Positions 11,101 to 19,565 of a stretch of DNA of 64,000 nucleotides are shown one piece after another. The DNA comes from Sphingobacteriales bacterium. Lineage in GTDB: Bacteria; Bacteroidota; Bacteroidia; Chitinophagales; Chitinophagaceae. The stretch is taken from contig OMJB01000038.1 in assembly GCA_900299255.1 (NCBI GenBank), positions 1-64,000 on the forward strand. Direction: 5' to 3'. Made by a program: the position numbers and the translations under genes. The notes beneath the pieces are model-generated. The model searched no databases, was not told the origin of the DNA, and saw only the letters and a program-made list of their open reading frames with translations. Each line of letters starts with the position of its first letter. The stretch's first letter is position 1.

Positions 11101-14100
11101 AGTTGTTCCCGGTGTTGCCACAGGGCTTGTGCAGGAAGTGCAGGAAAGGCCTACCCCTGGCGACCAGACGTAAGTAACGCCTCCCGTTCCGGTCAGGGTC
11201 GTTGACGAACCCAGGCATACTGCAGTATTGGGTCCGGCATCGATGGTTGGCGCGGCATAAGTGCTTACTCTTACAGTGTCTTTATTGGTGCACCCATTGG
11301 CGTCTGTGCCGGTAACGGTGTACACAGTGGTAACTGTAGGAGATGCTACAGTGCTTGTGCAGGCAGTACAGCTCAGAGAAGATCCCGGAACCCAGGTATA
11401 GCTTACGCCTCCTGTGCCTGTAAGGGTTGCACTGAAACCAATACATATGGTAGTGGCAGGGCCGCCATGTATTACAGGCAGCGGATTAATTGTTACGGTA
11501 ACTGTACCGGTATTGGTACAGCCATTGGCATTGGTTCCAGTTACGGTATATATTGTTGTAGACACGGGACTGGCCACAGTGCTGGTACATGTGGTGCATG
11601 ATAATCCAGCTCCCGGAGCCCAGGTATAAGACACACCGCCACCGGCAGTGAGTGTGGCTGATCCCCCAGAGCAAAGAGACGATGGAGGTCCTGCGGTAAT
11701 TGTTGGTAAAGGATTTACTGTTACTGTTACTACAGCCTTATTGCTGCAACCAGCGGCATCCGTGCCTGTTACTGTAAAGGTGGTCGTTGTGCCCGGTGTC
11801 ACTGATGTGCTGGCACAGGTTGGGCAGGCAACACCTGTTGTTGGCAGCCAGGAATAAGAGGTGCCTCCCGCAGCACTTATGGTTGTTGACAAGCCTGCAC
11901 ATACAGCACTTCCCGGACCTGTTGTGATAACCGGCAATGGGTTCACAGAAACAGTAATTGTGCTTGTACCTACGCATCCTGCAGCACTTGTTCCTGTAAT
12001 CGTGTAAGTTGTGGTCACAGTTGGGCTTGCTGTTGTGACGGTACAGTTTGAACATGACAGTCCGGTACCCGGAGTCCATGTGTAAGAAACACCTCCAGTT
12101 GCAGTTAAAGAAGTAGAATTTCCGGTACAAATCGCAACACCCGGTCCGGCACCAATTGTTGGTAACGGGTTTACACTTACTGTTACTGTGGCTGTGTTGC
12201 TACAGCCGGCAGCGCTGGTTCCTGTGAGTGTATAGGTTGTTGTTGTAGTTGTAGATGCTGTTGTTGTTGCGCATGTGCTGCACGACAGACCCGTAGCCGG
12301 AGTCCACAGATAAGTGGATGCGCCCGACCCTGTAAGTGTTGTCGATGCCCCTGTGCATATAGACACAGAAGGCCCTGCTGATACCACAGGCAGTGGATTA
12401 ACGGTGATGGTTACTGTAGCGGTATTGGTACAGCCAGCACCATTTGTGCCGGCTACGGTATAGGTTGTCGTAGTTCCGGGGCTTGCAGAGGTTCCAGCAC
12501 AGGTTGGGCAAGATAGCCCCGTTGTAGGCAACCAGGAATAAGATGTTCCTCCTGCCCCTGTGATAGTCACAGAAGCGCCTGCGCAGATGGCTGCAGCTGG
12601 TCCTGCTGTGATTATGGGCAATGGGTTAACTGAAACAGTGATCGTACCTGTATTACTACAGCCGGCAGCACTAGTGCCGCTGATTGTGTATGTAGTTGTT
12701 ACGGTGGGGCTGGCTGTAGTTGTAGTGCATGCAGTACATGACAGTCCGGTTGCAGGTGTCCAGGTGTATGATGTGCCACCCGTTGCAGTAAGCGATGCAG
12801 ACTGCCCTGCACATACTGCCACGTTTGGTCCGGCTCCAATTGTGGGCAGCGGATTTACTGTTACAGTAGCAATATCAGTATTAATGCATCCGTTGGCATC
12901 GCGGCCTGTTACTGTATAGTTTATTGTACCCGCGGGTGTTGCGGTTACAGAGGTGCATGTAGTGCACGATAGACCTGTACCTGGAGACCAGGTATAACTG
13001 ATGCCGCCGCTTCCGGTAAGTACCACGCTGCGCCCAACGCAGACGCTCGTATCCGGCCCTGCTGCAATAACAGGCAGCGGGTTTACTCGTACACTTACGG
13101 TGTCCGTATTTGTGCAGCCATTGGCATCAGTGCCGGTTACAGTGTACAGCGTAGTAGACAGAGGTGTCGCTGAGGTTACAGTACACGAAACGCACGAAAG
13201 GCCAGTGCCCGGTGTCCATGTATAGCTCACTCCACCTGTGCCAACCAGGGTGGCTGCACTACCCAGGCACACCGTAGCGCCACCAGTGGCGTGTATTGTG
13301 GGGAGCGGTAGTATCACTACAGTAAAAGCCCTTGTCTGAGTACCTGAAATTGGGCACGCATTGTCACGCAGCGTCACATAGAAGATATAAGTCCCTGGTG
13401 CCACACCAGTAGACGTCCAGTTGAAGGTGCACGATGGATGGTTCGTGCCATTGTTGACAGTTGTAAATGTTGATCCGGGAGGCAGCCCGGTTACAGAAAC
13501 CGAAATCGTATTTGAAGTATCAGATTCAGCCGGATTAATGTTTATGCTGAATGCACCAGAGTTTTGACAGATTTTGAAGTGAGTACTGTCAACAACGGTG
13601 CCGCCTGTTGAAGATGATCCCGTAATAACCCCCGTTGGCGGAAGAGAAGTACAAGTGAGCACAAGAAATGTCATCTCGCGCTGGCAGCTACCCACAAACG
13701 ATCCGCCCCTGAATTCCTCAACATTGTATACAACCATAGCTCTCTGTAGAATGTTAGGATTGAATGATATCTGCCCTGTACGCTGGTCAAAGGAAAAAGT
13801 ACCCGGTGCAACACCTAGTGGAGCAGCACCCGTATAACCTCCGGTATAGGTAACGGGTCCGCCTATAGAAGTACAGTTATTTGTACCGCTCATACCAGAT
13901 GTCAGAGAAAAAGAAAGGCTGTCCCCATCAGGGTCTACTGCACCCGGAGTATAACTATCGTTGTTATTCAAACAGAAAAATGGTACCGGCACGGTTGTCA
14001 TGACAGGGTTGGAGTTGTAATAAACAGAATTATTCAGCGTATCTATCAGCTGAGAAGTTGTACCTCCTGCAATATTTGTAATAGCTGCGGCACGGCCTGC

Positions 14101-14553
14101 CGCACCTGCTCCACCACCCATATTGCCTGTGAAAATAAAACGCCAGTTTGGAGATGTACCCGGTAGCGTATAATTGCCGCTGTACACAAATTTCTTAATA
14201 CCCGGAATAGCATAAGAAGGGTTCGTGCACTGTGTCAGTAAAGAGTCCGCATGGCATACTGGTGTAATTTCAACACCTGCCGATGGAGCCTGTATCGCAA
14301 GACTGATACTGCTTACAGAAGTGGGGCCATTGTATATACATATCGTCGGCGATGCAGTCGAAAGTGTTGCAAATGCACCCGAGCTGGCTGGCCCGCAGTC
14401 TCCGTAGGCAACCAGAGTAATCTTGTACGTGTTCCCTGCCACGTGTGTATAATACAGTTCCAGACCAACGATGTGTGATGCTTTGGAAGTATTAAAAACG
14501 AACAGCAGTGATAATAAAACACACGTAAAGTACTTAAGTATATTAAAATTCAT
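8194..14553 (-). CDS. Giant secreted/cell-surface repeat protein with T9SS type B (gliding motility-associated, CHU_C-like) C-terminal domain
   Basis: About 2119-2127 aa; C-terminus 'EAIPTAFTPNGDGKNDIFQVINLAYGKLVEMHIYNRWGELVCSTTDNEKGWDGT...YYIIVERENHERVFYKGDVTLIR' is a classic CHU_C/TIGR04131-type domain; N-terminal 'SHIVGLELYYTHV' as in related Bacteroidota surface proteins; 18 tandem internal repeats. Confidence 0.93.
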   Translation of the reverse strand: MNFNILKYFTCVLLSLLFVFNTSKASHIVGLELYYTHVAGNTYKITLVAYGDCGPASSGAFATLSTASPTICIYNGPTSVSSISLAIQAPSAGVEITPVCHADSLLTQCTNPSYAIPGIKKFVYSGNYTLPGTSPNWRFIFTGNMGGGAGAAGRAAAITNIAGGTTSQLIDTLNNSVYYNSNPVMTTVPVPFFCLNNNDSYTPGAVDPDGDSLSFSLTSGMSGTNNCTSIGGPVTYTGGYTGAAPLGVAPGTFSFDQRTGQISFNPNILQRAMVVYNVEEFRGGSFVGSCQREMTFLVLTCTSLPPTGVITGSSSTGGTVVDSTHFKICQNSGAFSININPAESDTSNTISVSVTGLPPGSTFTTVNNGTNHPSCTFNWTSTGVAPGTYIFYVTLRDNACPISGTQTRAFTVVILPLPTIHATGGATVCLGSAATLVGTGGVSYTWTPGTGLSCVSCTVTSATPLSTTLYTVTGTDANGCTNTDTVSVRVNPLPVIAAGPDTSVCVGRSVVLTGSGGISYTWSPGTGLSCTTCTSVTATPAGTINYTVTGRDANGCINTDIATVTVNPLPTIGAGPNVAVCAGQSASLTATGGTSYTWTPATGLSCTACTTTTASPTVTTTYTISGTSAAGCSNTGTITVSVNPLPIITAGPAAAICAGASVTITGAGGTSYSWLPTTGLSCPTCAGTSASPGTTTTYTVAGTNGAGCTNTATVTITVNPLPVVSAGPSVSICTGASTTLTGSGASTYLWTPATGLSCSTCATTTASTTTTTTYTLTGTSAAGCSNTATVTVSVNPLPTIGAGPGVAICTGNSTSLTATGGVSYTWTPGTGLSCSNCTVTTASPTVTTTYTITGTSAAGCVGTSTITVSVNPLPVITTGPGSAVCAGLSTTISAAGGTSYSWLPTTGVACPTCASTSVTPGTTTTFTVTGTDAAGCSNKAVVTVTVNPLPTITAGPPSSLCSGGSATLTAGGGVSYTWAPGAGLSCTTCTSTVASPVSTTIYTVTGTNANGCTNTGTVTVTINPLPVIHGGPATTICIGFSATLTGTGGVSYTWVPGSSLSCTACTSTVASPTVTTVYTVTGTDANGCTNKDTVRVSTYAAPTIDAGPNTAVCLGSSTTLTGTGGVTYVWSPGVGLSCTSCTSPVATPGTTTIFTVTGTDAFGCRNTDTVRVTVRSLPLVDGGPHHTVCLGTGATLTPSGGVTYIWSPGTGLSCTSCTSPVATPGSTIIYTVTGTDANGCRNTDTVSVSVNPLPVISAGPPADICVGSSTTLSPSGGVSYVWTTGLGLSCTSCTSPVVTSTVTSLYTVIGTDANGCQNTASVTITVHSLPAVNAGPNRSICIGSSVTLIPSGGIAYIWGPGTGLSCTYCANPIASPAVTTIYTVTGTDAWGCQNTDTIRITVNPLPLIDAGPHRSICRSSSTVLSATGGISYVWSPGTGLSCIPCTSPTAGPLTTIIYTVTGTDVNGCVNTDTVSILVLPLPPIDAGPHVSICQGDSTVLSATGGMSYTWTVTPGLSCYSCVNPTATPLVTTVYTVTGTGVNGCTNKDTVSISVNPLPAISAGPVANICSGNSTILNATGGIGYNWYPGTGLTCTACSNPTASPVVTTVYSVSGISAAGCVNSDTTTVYVHPLPVIGISNSTAKCVGDPYNITCSGGATYTWSPSVGLSCATCGNTSATPSSTTTYSVLVTTPFGCTGTASVTVTINPLPVLSVSPTPLSICEGRDTLITASGAVNYTWSPSTGLSATTGASVMAGPTNTTIYTIVGYDANNCHSSINETVIIGALSPAPVVVSPVQYCINAAPMPLAAIGTNLIWYTVPFAGTGTTVVPVPSTSVAGTFMYYVSQTSSGCESPRDSIEVQVLDSVRMSFDVDVHVGCLNDSVLFRNTSSGGTQYLWTFNDGKSDTTTSTYHLFHPVLDSVVYWVQLNGTNYVCSPDSIIKTFTLYPAPPIRFLHDLTHDQAIPYGKSIQLSVYGAWIYYWTPDNGSLNNNNISNPVASPTEKTTFTVYGYDHTGCEDSGQVTIDVITTQEAIPTAFTPNGDGKNDIFQVINLAYGKLVEMHIYNRWGELVCSTTDNEKGWDGTLEGVPQDLGVYNYYIIVERENHERVFYKGDVTLIR
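9199..13305 (-). repeat. 18 tandem 76-aa (228-bp) protein-coding repeats
   Basis: Counted by eye: each unit starts 'LPxIxAGP' and carries 'C..GGxSYxWxPxxGLSCxxC...TTxYTVxGTdanGC.NtxtVtVxVNP'; 17 x 76 aa plus one 77-aa unit matches 4107 bp. Confidence 0.93.
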
Positions 14554-14931
14554 AAGGAAGGCCGTTAGTCGTCTCAATTGAATTTGAAAATTGTGAGTTT
14601 TATTTTTTGAAAAAAATCAGTCATTTTCTGTTTTGTAAAGTTAATAATGTTTTATTTGAAATTTGGTATTACTTTCTACCTAAAAATGCAATCTCCCAGC
14701 AGTTTTTAAGGCATAATTAAGTTTAATTTTATATTGTTATACACTACATGTAATTTCATTTCTGAAACAAATGCTTAACAGATGCCGTCTAAAAATCATG
14801 TAAAAATCATGCCGCTAAGCCATCATCTTTTTCATCCAGTGAGTGTGTTCGCTGGTAGGAATTGAAAAAGTGAAAATGGATTCTGATTCCAATGATAAAA
14901 AAGTTAATTTTACCCCCTGTAAAAATGAATC

Positions 14932-15915
14932 ATGGGTTTATTCGATAAGCTTTTTAAAAGAAATAAGGAGGAGCAGGAGAAAAAGGAAGCGCTGGACGAA
15001 GGGCTGAAAAAGACCAAAGAAGGTTTTTTTTCAAAACTTACGATAGCAATCGCCGGTAAAGACAAGGTAGATGAAGAAGTACTGGACGAGCTGGAAAACG
15101 CACTGGTGAGCGCTGATGTGGGGGTCGAAACCACCGTGGCAATAATTGACCGCATAGAAAATCGGGTTGCGAAAGACAAATACCTGGGCACATCTGAGCT
15201 GAACAGGCTGCTGCAGGAGGAAATAATGGGGATGCTCACAGATGCACCATCAAATGAGTTTGCCACTTTTGATGTGCCTGCGGGTAAAAAACCATATGTT
15301 ATTCTGGTGGTAGGCGTAAATGGAGTCGGCAAGACTACTACCATAGGCAAGCTTTCCCACAATTTTAAGCAAAACGGCAAGCAAGTGCTACTGGGCGCAG
15401 CAGATACCTTCAGGGCTGCAGCAGTTGATCAACTTACCATCTGGAGCGACCGGGTAGGTGTGCCGATTGTTAAGAAGGACATGGGCAGCGATCCCAGTTC
15501 TGTGGCATTTGATGCGGTTGAAAGCGGTATAGCAAGAGGGTCGGATGTAGTGATTATTGACACCGCAGGGCGCCTGCACAATAAGGCCTATCTTATGGAT
15601 GAACTTGGCAAGATCAGAAGGGTCATCAGCAAAAAAATGCCCGATGCACCACACGAAGTGCTGCTGGTTCTGGATGGAAGCACGGGGCAAAATGCCATTG
15701 AGCAGGCCAAACATTTTACAGCCGCTACCGATGTAACTGCGATTGCCATTACCAAGCTGGATGGCACAGCAAAGGGTGGGGTTGTATTGGCAATAGCCAA
15801 TCAGTTCAAAATTCCGGTTAAGTACATAGGTGTCGGTGAAAGAATGGAAGACCTTCAGATATTTAATAAGGTTGAATTTGTAGACAGTTTATTCAGCCTG
15901 AGTGGAACAGATTAA
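14932..15915 (+). CDS. ftsY: Signal recognition particle receptor FtsY
   Basis: SRP GTPase motifs 'GVNGVGKTTTIGKLSHNFK', 'DTAGRLHNKAYLMDEL', 'TKLDGTAKGGVVLAI', C-terminal 'IGVGERMEDLQIF'. Confidence 0.97.
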   Translation: MGLFDKLFKRNKEEQEKKEALDEGLKKTKEGFFSKLTIAIAGKDKVDEEVLDELENALVSADVGVETTVAIIDRIENRVAKDKYLGTSELNRLLQEEIMGMLTDAPSNEFATFDVPAGKKPYVILVVGVNGVGKTTTIGKLSHNFKQNGKQVLLGAADTFRAAAVDQLTIWSDRVGVPIVKKDMGSDPSSVAFDAVESGIARGSDVVIIDTAGRLHNKAYLMDELGKIRRVISKKMPDAPHEVLLVLDGSTGQNAIEQAKHFTAATDVTAIAITKLDGTAKGGVVLAIANQFKIPVKYIGVGERMEDLQIFNKVEFVDSLFSLSGTD

Positions 15916-16085
15916 CTTTAGCCAATTGTAGTTAACTACCTGTTTGCCCTTGTCATTTTCATTGAATCAATAGTGTTTGTTTTGTTTTCTATAATGTGTA
16001 ATTTATTTTGTATTATATGAAAACATGACGAATGTCGTGGTTTTCATCCTTTTGGTTTTATATATTTGCCGCCCATTTTATTGCT

Positions 16086-16817
16086 ATGAAATTAGATATT
16101 CTCGCTATTGCTGCTCATCCTGATGATGTTGAACTGAGTTGTGCCGGTACGTTAATACGACACGCGCTGGCCGGGCAGGCTGTAGGTGTGCTTGATTTAA
16201 CTGAGTCACAGCTCTCTACCCGCGGGTCGGTAGAATTGCGGCAACAGGAAGCAAAAAATGCCAGCACCGTTATGGGGTTAAAGGTGCGTATGAATGCCGG
16301 CATGGAAGATGGTTTTTTCAGAAATGATGAAGAGCATCAAAGGCATTTGATCAAGTACATCAGGTATTTCAGGCCAGAGATAGTATTGGGTAATTCCCTG
16401 TCTGACCGCCACCCTGACCACAGCAGGGCAGGCAGGCTGATTGCCGATGCTTGTTTTTACAGTGGCTTACAGAAAATACAAACCGAATGGGAAGGGCAGT
16501 TACAGGAAGCCTGGAGGCCTAAAAGGGTATACCATTACATTCAGGACAGGTTTTTGGAGCCTGATTTTATTGTTGATATTGCTGATGTTTTTAACAAAAA
16601 AATGGAAGCAATCAACTGCTATTCCAGCCAGTTCTATAATCCGGGTTCAGATGAGCCTGCTACCTACATTTCCTCTGGTGATTTTATGGATCAGATCAGG
16701 GCAAAGGACCAGCTGTTTGGTAAACGAATCGGGGTACGATATGGTGAAGGGTTTAAATCAGAAAATGTACTTGGTGTCAGTAGCTTAAGTAGCCTGATTC
16801 TGCCCGAAATGCCTTAA
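16086..16817 (+). CDS. bshB1: Bacillithiol biosynthesis deacetylase BshB1
   Basis: LmbE-like 'LDILAIAAHPDDVELSCAGTL', 'SDRHPDHSRAGRL', 'KRVYHYIQDRFLEPDFIVDI' match BshB1 closely. Start refined to ATG 16086. Confidence 0.92.
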   Translation: MKLDILAIAAHPDDVELSCAGTLIRHALAGQAVGVLDLTESQLSTRGSVELRQQEAKNASTVMGLKVRMNAGMEDGFFRNDEEHQRHLIKYIRYFRPEIVLGNSLSDRHPDHSRAGRLIADACFYSGLQKIQTEWEGQLQEAWRPKRVYHYIQDRFLEPDFIVDIADVFNKKMEAINCYSSQFYNPGSDEPATYISSGDFMDQIRAKDQLFGKRIGVRYGEGFKSENVLGVSSLSSLILPEMP

Positions 16818-16890
16818 TCATATAGGTAATTTCACTGCCTTACTATAGCTTTACACCCCCGGGGTTATCACGCATTCAGCGCAATAGAAC

Positions 16891-17667
16891 ATGATTAAGG
16901 TATCGGCAGTTATTATCACTTACAACGAAGAACAGAATATTGAAAGGTGCCTGTGTTCACTTTCGCCAGTTGCCGATGAGATAATTGTGGTAGACAGTTT
17001 TTCAAAAGACAAGACCACTGAGATCGCCGAGCGCCTGGGTGCCACAGTGTATTACAATGAGTTCAAAGGATTTGGCAGCCAGAAATGCTTTGCCATCAGC
17101 AAGGCAACCAACAACTGGGTACTTTCGCTGGATGCCGACGAAGTAATTTCTGAAGAACTTTCCGCTTCAATAAACAAGGAAAAGGCCGGCCCTCAGGCTG
17201 ATGGGTACAACATAAACATACTCCCCAATTATTGCGGTAAATGGATCAGGCATTGCGGCTGGTATCCGCAGCCGAAACTGCGGCTGTTTGACAGGAACAA
17301 ATGCGGCATGAATGATTACAAAGTACATGAGAGCATTGTTGCCAAAGTGCCGGATGCAAAAATCGGGAAACTGCAGGGTGACATACTGCATTACAGTTAC
17401 AAATCACTGTCAGACCACACCCGTAAAATAGAACTCTACTCTGAGCTGGCCGCCAGAAATGCAATAGGCAAAGGAGAGCGGGTAACCATTGTGAAGATAG
17501 CACTGGGCCCGCTGTGGAAGTTCGTTTACAACTACGTGTTCAGGGGCGGCTTTCTCGATGGGTACATGGGTTATATAGTATGCAAAAACATTGCCTACAC
17601 CGGTTTCATTAAGTACGTTAAGATAAAGCTGTACACAGAATACAGTAATTTACCACCCGAAAAATAA
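16891..17667 (+). CDS. Glycosyltransferase family 2 (WaaE/KdtX-like)
   Basis: 'VSAVIITYNEEQNIERCLCSL...ADEIIVVDSFSKDKT', 'SLDADE', 'YCGKWIRHCGWYPQPKLRLFDR'. Confidence 0.9.
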   Translation: MIKVSAVIITYNEEQNIERCLCSLSPVADEIIVVDSFSKDKTTEIAERLGATVYYNEFKGFGSQKCFAISKATNNWVLSLDADEVISEELSASINKEKAGPQADGYNINILPNYCGKWIRHCGWYPQPKLRLFDRNKCGMNDYKVHESIVAKVPDAKIGKLQGDILHYSYKSLSDHTRKIELYSELAARNAIGKGERVTIVKIALGPLWKFVYNYVFRGGFLDGYMGYIVCKNIAYTGFIKYVKIKLYTEYSNLPPEK

Positions 17668-17687
17668 GTAGTAGCACCAACCAACGC

Positions 17688-18437
17688 ATGAATCTAAGCT
17701 GGCTCCTGCCCGATATAAAAGGAATACCTGTGCTCATGTACCACAAGGTGTGGCCCGGCGGGGCGGATGCACTCACCATTTCGCCCGAGCGGCTGCAGCA
17801 GCAGTGGTTGCTGCTTAAAGCAGAAGGGTACCGGGCACTGTCGCTTAGTGAATTTCTTGCAGTGGCAAGAGGGGAGCAGCCCCGGCCCTCAAAAGCAGTA
17901 CTGATCACATTCGACGACGGATACCAAAACAACTTGCAGTATGTATACCCCCTGCTGCAGCAAACAGGTTTTAAGGCAACGTTCTTTATTATTGGCAATA
18001 CACTATCCGAGGGCGAAGGTAAAGATGAAAACCCTGAAGAGCGAAAGATGTCTGCGGGGGAGTTGAAGAGTATGTCGCCGGATGTTGTGCAACTGGGCAT
18101 ACATGGGCATGAGCATAAGCACCTGGGGTCTATAAACACTGATGAGGCAATAGTAGACCTGAAAAGTGCCATAAGTGCCTTTACGGTTGCAGGGCTGGAG
18201 TTTCACAGAGTGTTTGCCTATCCGTATGGTGGCCGGCCAAAGGATGCAGCCCGAAAAGCCGCCTTCCGGAAGCAAATGCAGGAAATGGGCATAACTGCGG
18301 CGTTCCGGATAGGCAATCAGGTAAGCAAAGTACCCGCACCCAATATTTTTGAGATAAAACGCATTGACATCCGCGGCACAGATACATTAGATGAATTCAG
18401 AATAAAGCTAAAAAAGGGTAAATTGAAGCCTTTTTAG
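17688..18437 (+). CDS. Polysaccharide deacetylase (NodB-like)
   Basis: 'IPVLMYHKV', 'VLITFDDGYQNNLQYVYPLLQQTGFKATFFIIG', 'IHGHEHKHL', 'YPYGGRPKDA'. Confidence 0.9.
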   Translation: MNLSWLLPDIKGIPVLMYHKVWPGGADALTISPERLQQQWLLLKAEGYRALSLSEFLAVARGEQPRPSKAVLITFDDGYQNNLQYVYPLLQQTGFKATFFIIGNTLSEGEGKDENPEERKMSAGELKSMSPDVVQLGIHGHEHKHLGSINTDEAIVDLKSAISAFTVAGLEFHRVFAYPYGGRPKDAARKAAFRKQMQEMGITAAFRIGNQVSKVPAPNIFEIKRIDIRGTDTLDEFRIKLKKGKLKPF

Positions 18438-18508
18438 TGCCGGCAAGGGGGCTGAAAGGCTAATTATACAGATACTCGGCAGTAAAACTCAATATTTTTT
18501 CAAAATTA

Positions 18509-18540
18509 TTTTGTCATTCAACAAAAAATCAAGACCTTTG
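18509..18540 (+). promoter_or_regulatory. Candidate Bacteroidota promoter for the rpmB-rpmG-DUF4295 operon
   Basis: TTTTG, 19-bp spacer, then GACCTTTG (cf. TTTG / TAnnTTTG). Confidence 0.45.
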
Positions 18541-18562
18541 CAATCCCAAAAAAAACTAAATC

Positions 18563-18799
18563 ATGGCTCGCGTTTGTCAGGTAACAGGTAGAAAACCAGT
18601 AGTAGGCCACAAAGTATCGTTTTCTAATAAGAAAAAATTGCGTCGTTTTTTGCCTAATCTGCAAACAAAGCGTTTCTTTCTTGCAGAAGAAGATAAGTGG
18701 ATAACTTTGAAATTATCTGCTGATGCTATCCGCACTATTAATAAGAACGGATTGTTGTCAGTAGTAAAAGAACTTCGTGCAAAAGGAGTGACTATCTAA
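18563..18799 (+). CDS. rpmB: 50S ribosomal protein L28
   Basis: MARVCQVTGRKPVVGHKVSFSNKKKLRRFLPNLQTKRF. Confidence 0.97.
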   Translation: MARVCQVTGRKPVVGHKVSFSNKKKLRRFLPNLQTKRFFLAEEDKWITLKLSADAIRTINKNGLLSVVKELRAKGVTI

Positions 18800-18825
18800 T
18801 TGTAAGTAAAGTAAAAAATTAAGCA

Positions 18826-19008
18826 ATGGCTAAAAAAGGAAACCGCGTTCAGGTTATAATGGAATGCACCGAGCATAAAAACAGTGGTATGGCGGGCACA
18901 AGCCGTTATATTACCACCAAAAATAAAAAGACCACGACCGAGCGCCTGGAATTAAAAAAATACAACCCTATTCTGAAAAGGGTAACAGTTCACAAAGAAA
19001 TCAAGTAA
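18826..19008 (+). CDS. rpmG: 50S ribosomal protein L33
   Basis: [18 protein letters not shown]...[29 protein letters not shown]. Confidence 0.97.
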   Translation: MAKKGNRVQVIMECTEHKNSGMAGTSRYITTKNKKTTTERLELKKYNPILKRVTVHKEIK

Positions 19009-19031
19009 TCAGTTTTAAAATAAATTAAGCG

Positions 19032-19205
19032 ATGGCAAAAGCAGCTAAAACCGCGATCAAGAAAGACCCCAAACTGGCAGCAGAGGCTAAGAATTATTCA
19101 AAAGTAATTAAAGCAGTACGCAGCCCGAAAACAGGTGCCTATACGTTTAAAGAAGGTATAGTACACAAAGACAAAGTGAAAGACTTTCTGGCTAATATAA
19201 AATAA
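19032..19205 (+). CDS. DUF4295 small basic protein (likely the Bacteroidota ribosomal protein bL38); missing from the ORF track
   Basis: Translated by hand: MAKAAKTAIKKDPKLAAEAKNYSKVIKAVRSPKTGAYTFKEGIVHKDKVKDFLANIK* (57 aa), directly after rpmG as in other Bacteroidota. Confidence 0.88.
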   Translation: MAKAAKTAIKKDPKLAAEAKNYSKVIKAVRSPKTGAYTFKEGIVHKDKVKDFLANIK

Positions 19206-19268
19206 ACAGCCCCTTTAGGCCTGAGTACTGCACCACGCTCTTGGGACTTATAAACAAATGGAAATACA

Positions 19269-19306
19269 CCGTCCCGGATACCATCCGGGGCGGTTTTGTT
19301 TTTTGC
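19269..19306 (+). terminator. Rho-independent terminator after the ribosomal protein operon
   Basis: 11-bp stem CCGTCCCGGAT/ATCCGGGGCGG (one G-T), loop ACC, followed by TTTTGTTTTTT. Confidence 0.85.
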
Positions 19307-19406
19307 AGGCCCTGCTTTTTTGCACCAGGCGGAAAACCAGTAGCAGTGCCGCTTTGGGGCGAAACATATGGGGGCAAAAAAAATGAAAATATTTTTTGAA
19401 AAAAGG

Positions 19407-19437
19407 TTTGCAGATAGCAAAATGATACTTACCTTCG
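19407..19437 (+). promoter_or_regulatory. Candidate Bacteroidota promoter for tRNA-Val
   Basis: TTTG (19407-19410), 19-bp spacer, TACCTTCG (19430-19437), 20 bp upstream of the tRNA. Confidence 0.6.
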
Positions 19438-19456
19438 CAGTCCTTTAAACAGGGTA

Positions 19457-19531
19457 GGGAGCATAGCTCAGCTGGTTCAGAGCATCTGCCTTACAAGCAG
19501 AGGGTCCGCGGTTCGAACCCGTGTGCTCCCA
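19457..19531 (+). tRNA. tRNA-Val (anticodon TAC)
   Basis: Acceptor GGGAGCA/TGCTCCC, D-arm, anticodon arm TCTGC-CTTACAA-GCAGA, T-loop GTTCGAA. Confidence 0.95.
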
Positions 19532-19537
19532 CAGGAT

Positions 19538-19565
19538 AAGCCTCGCATTCGCGGGGCTTTTTTTT
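19538..19565 (+). terminator. Rho-independent terminator after tRNA-Val
   Basis: AAGCCTCGC-ATTC-GCGGGGCTT stem followed by a T run. Confidence 0.85.

Noticed and set aside
9199-13305. CRISPR-like or satellite interpretation of the regular repeats
   Set aside because: Period is exactly 228 bp, the frame is continuous and units are divergent at nucleotide level; it is a protein repeat.
9347-13837. Many plus- and minus-strand ORFs of 60-130 aa in the repeat-protein region (e.g. 11738-12130, 12560-12919, 9914-10255)
   Set aside because: Shadow frames of the Thr/Ser/Gly/Cys-rich repeat coding sequence; they repeat with the 228-bp period and have no independent start context.
17618-18172. 184-aa minus-strand ORF
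   Set aside because: Antisense to the polysaccharide deacetylase gene with intact catalytic motifs.
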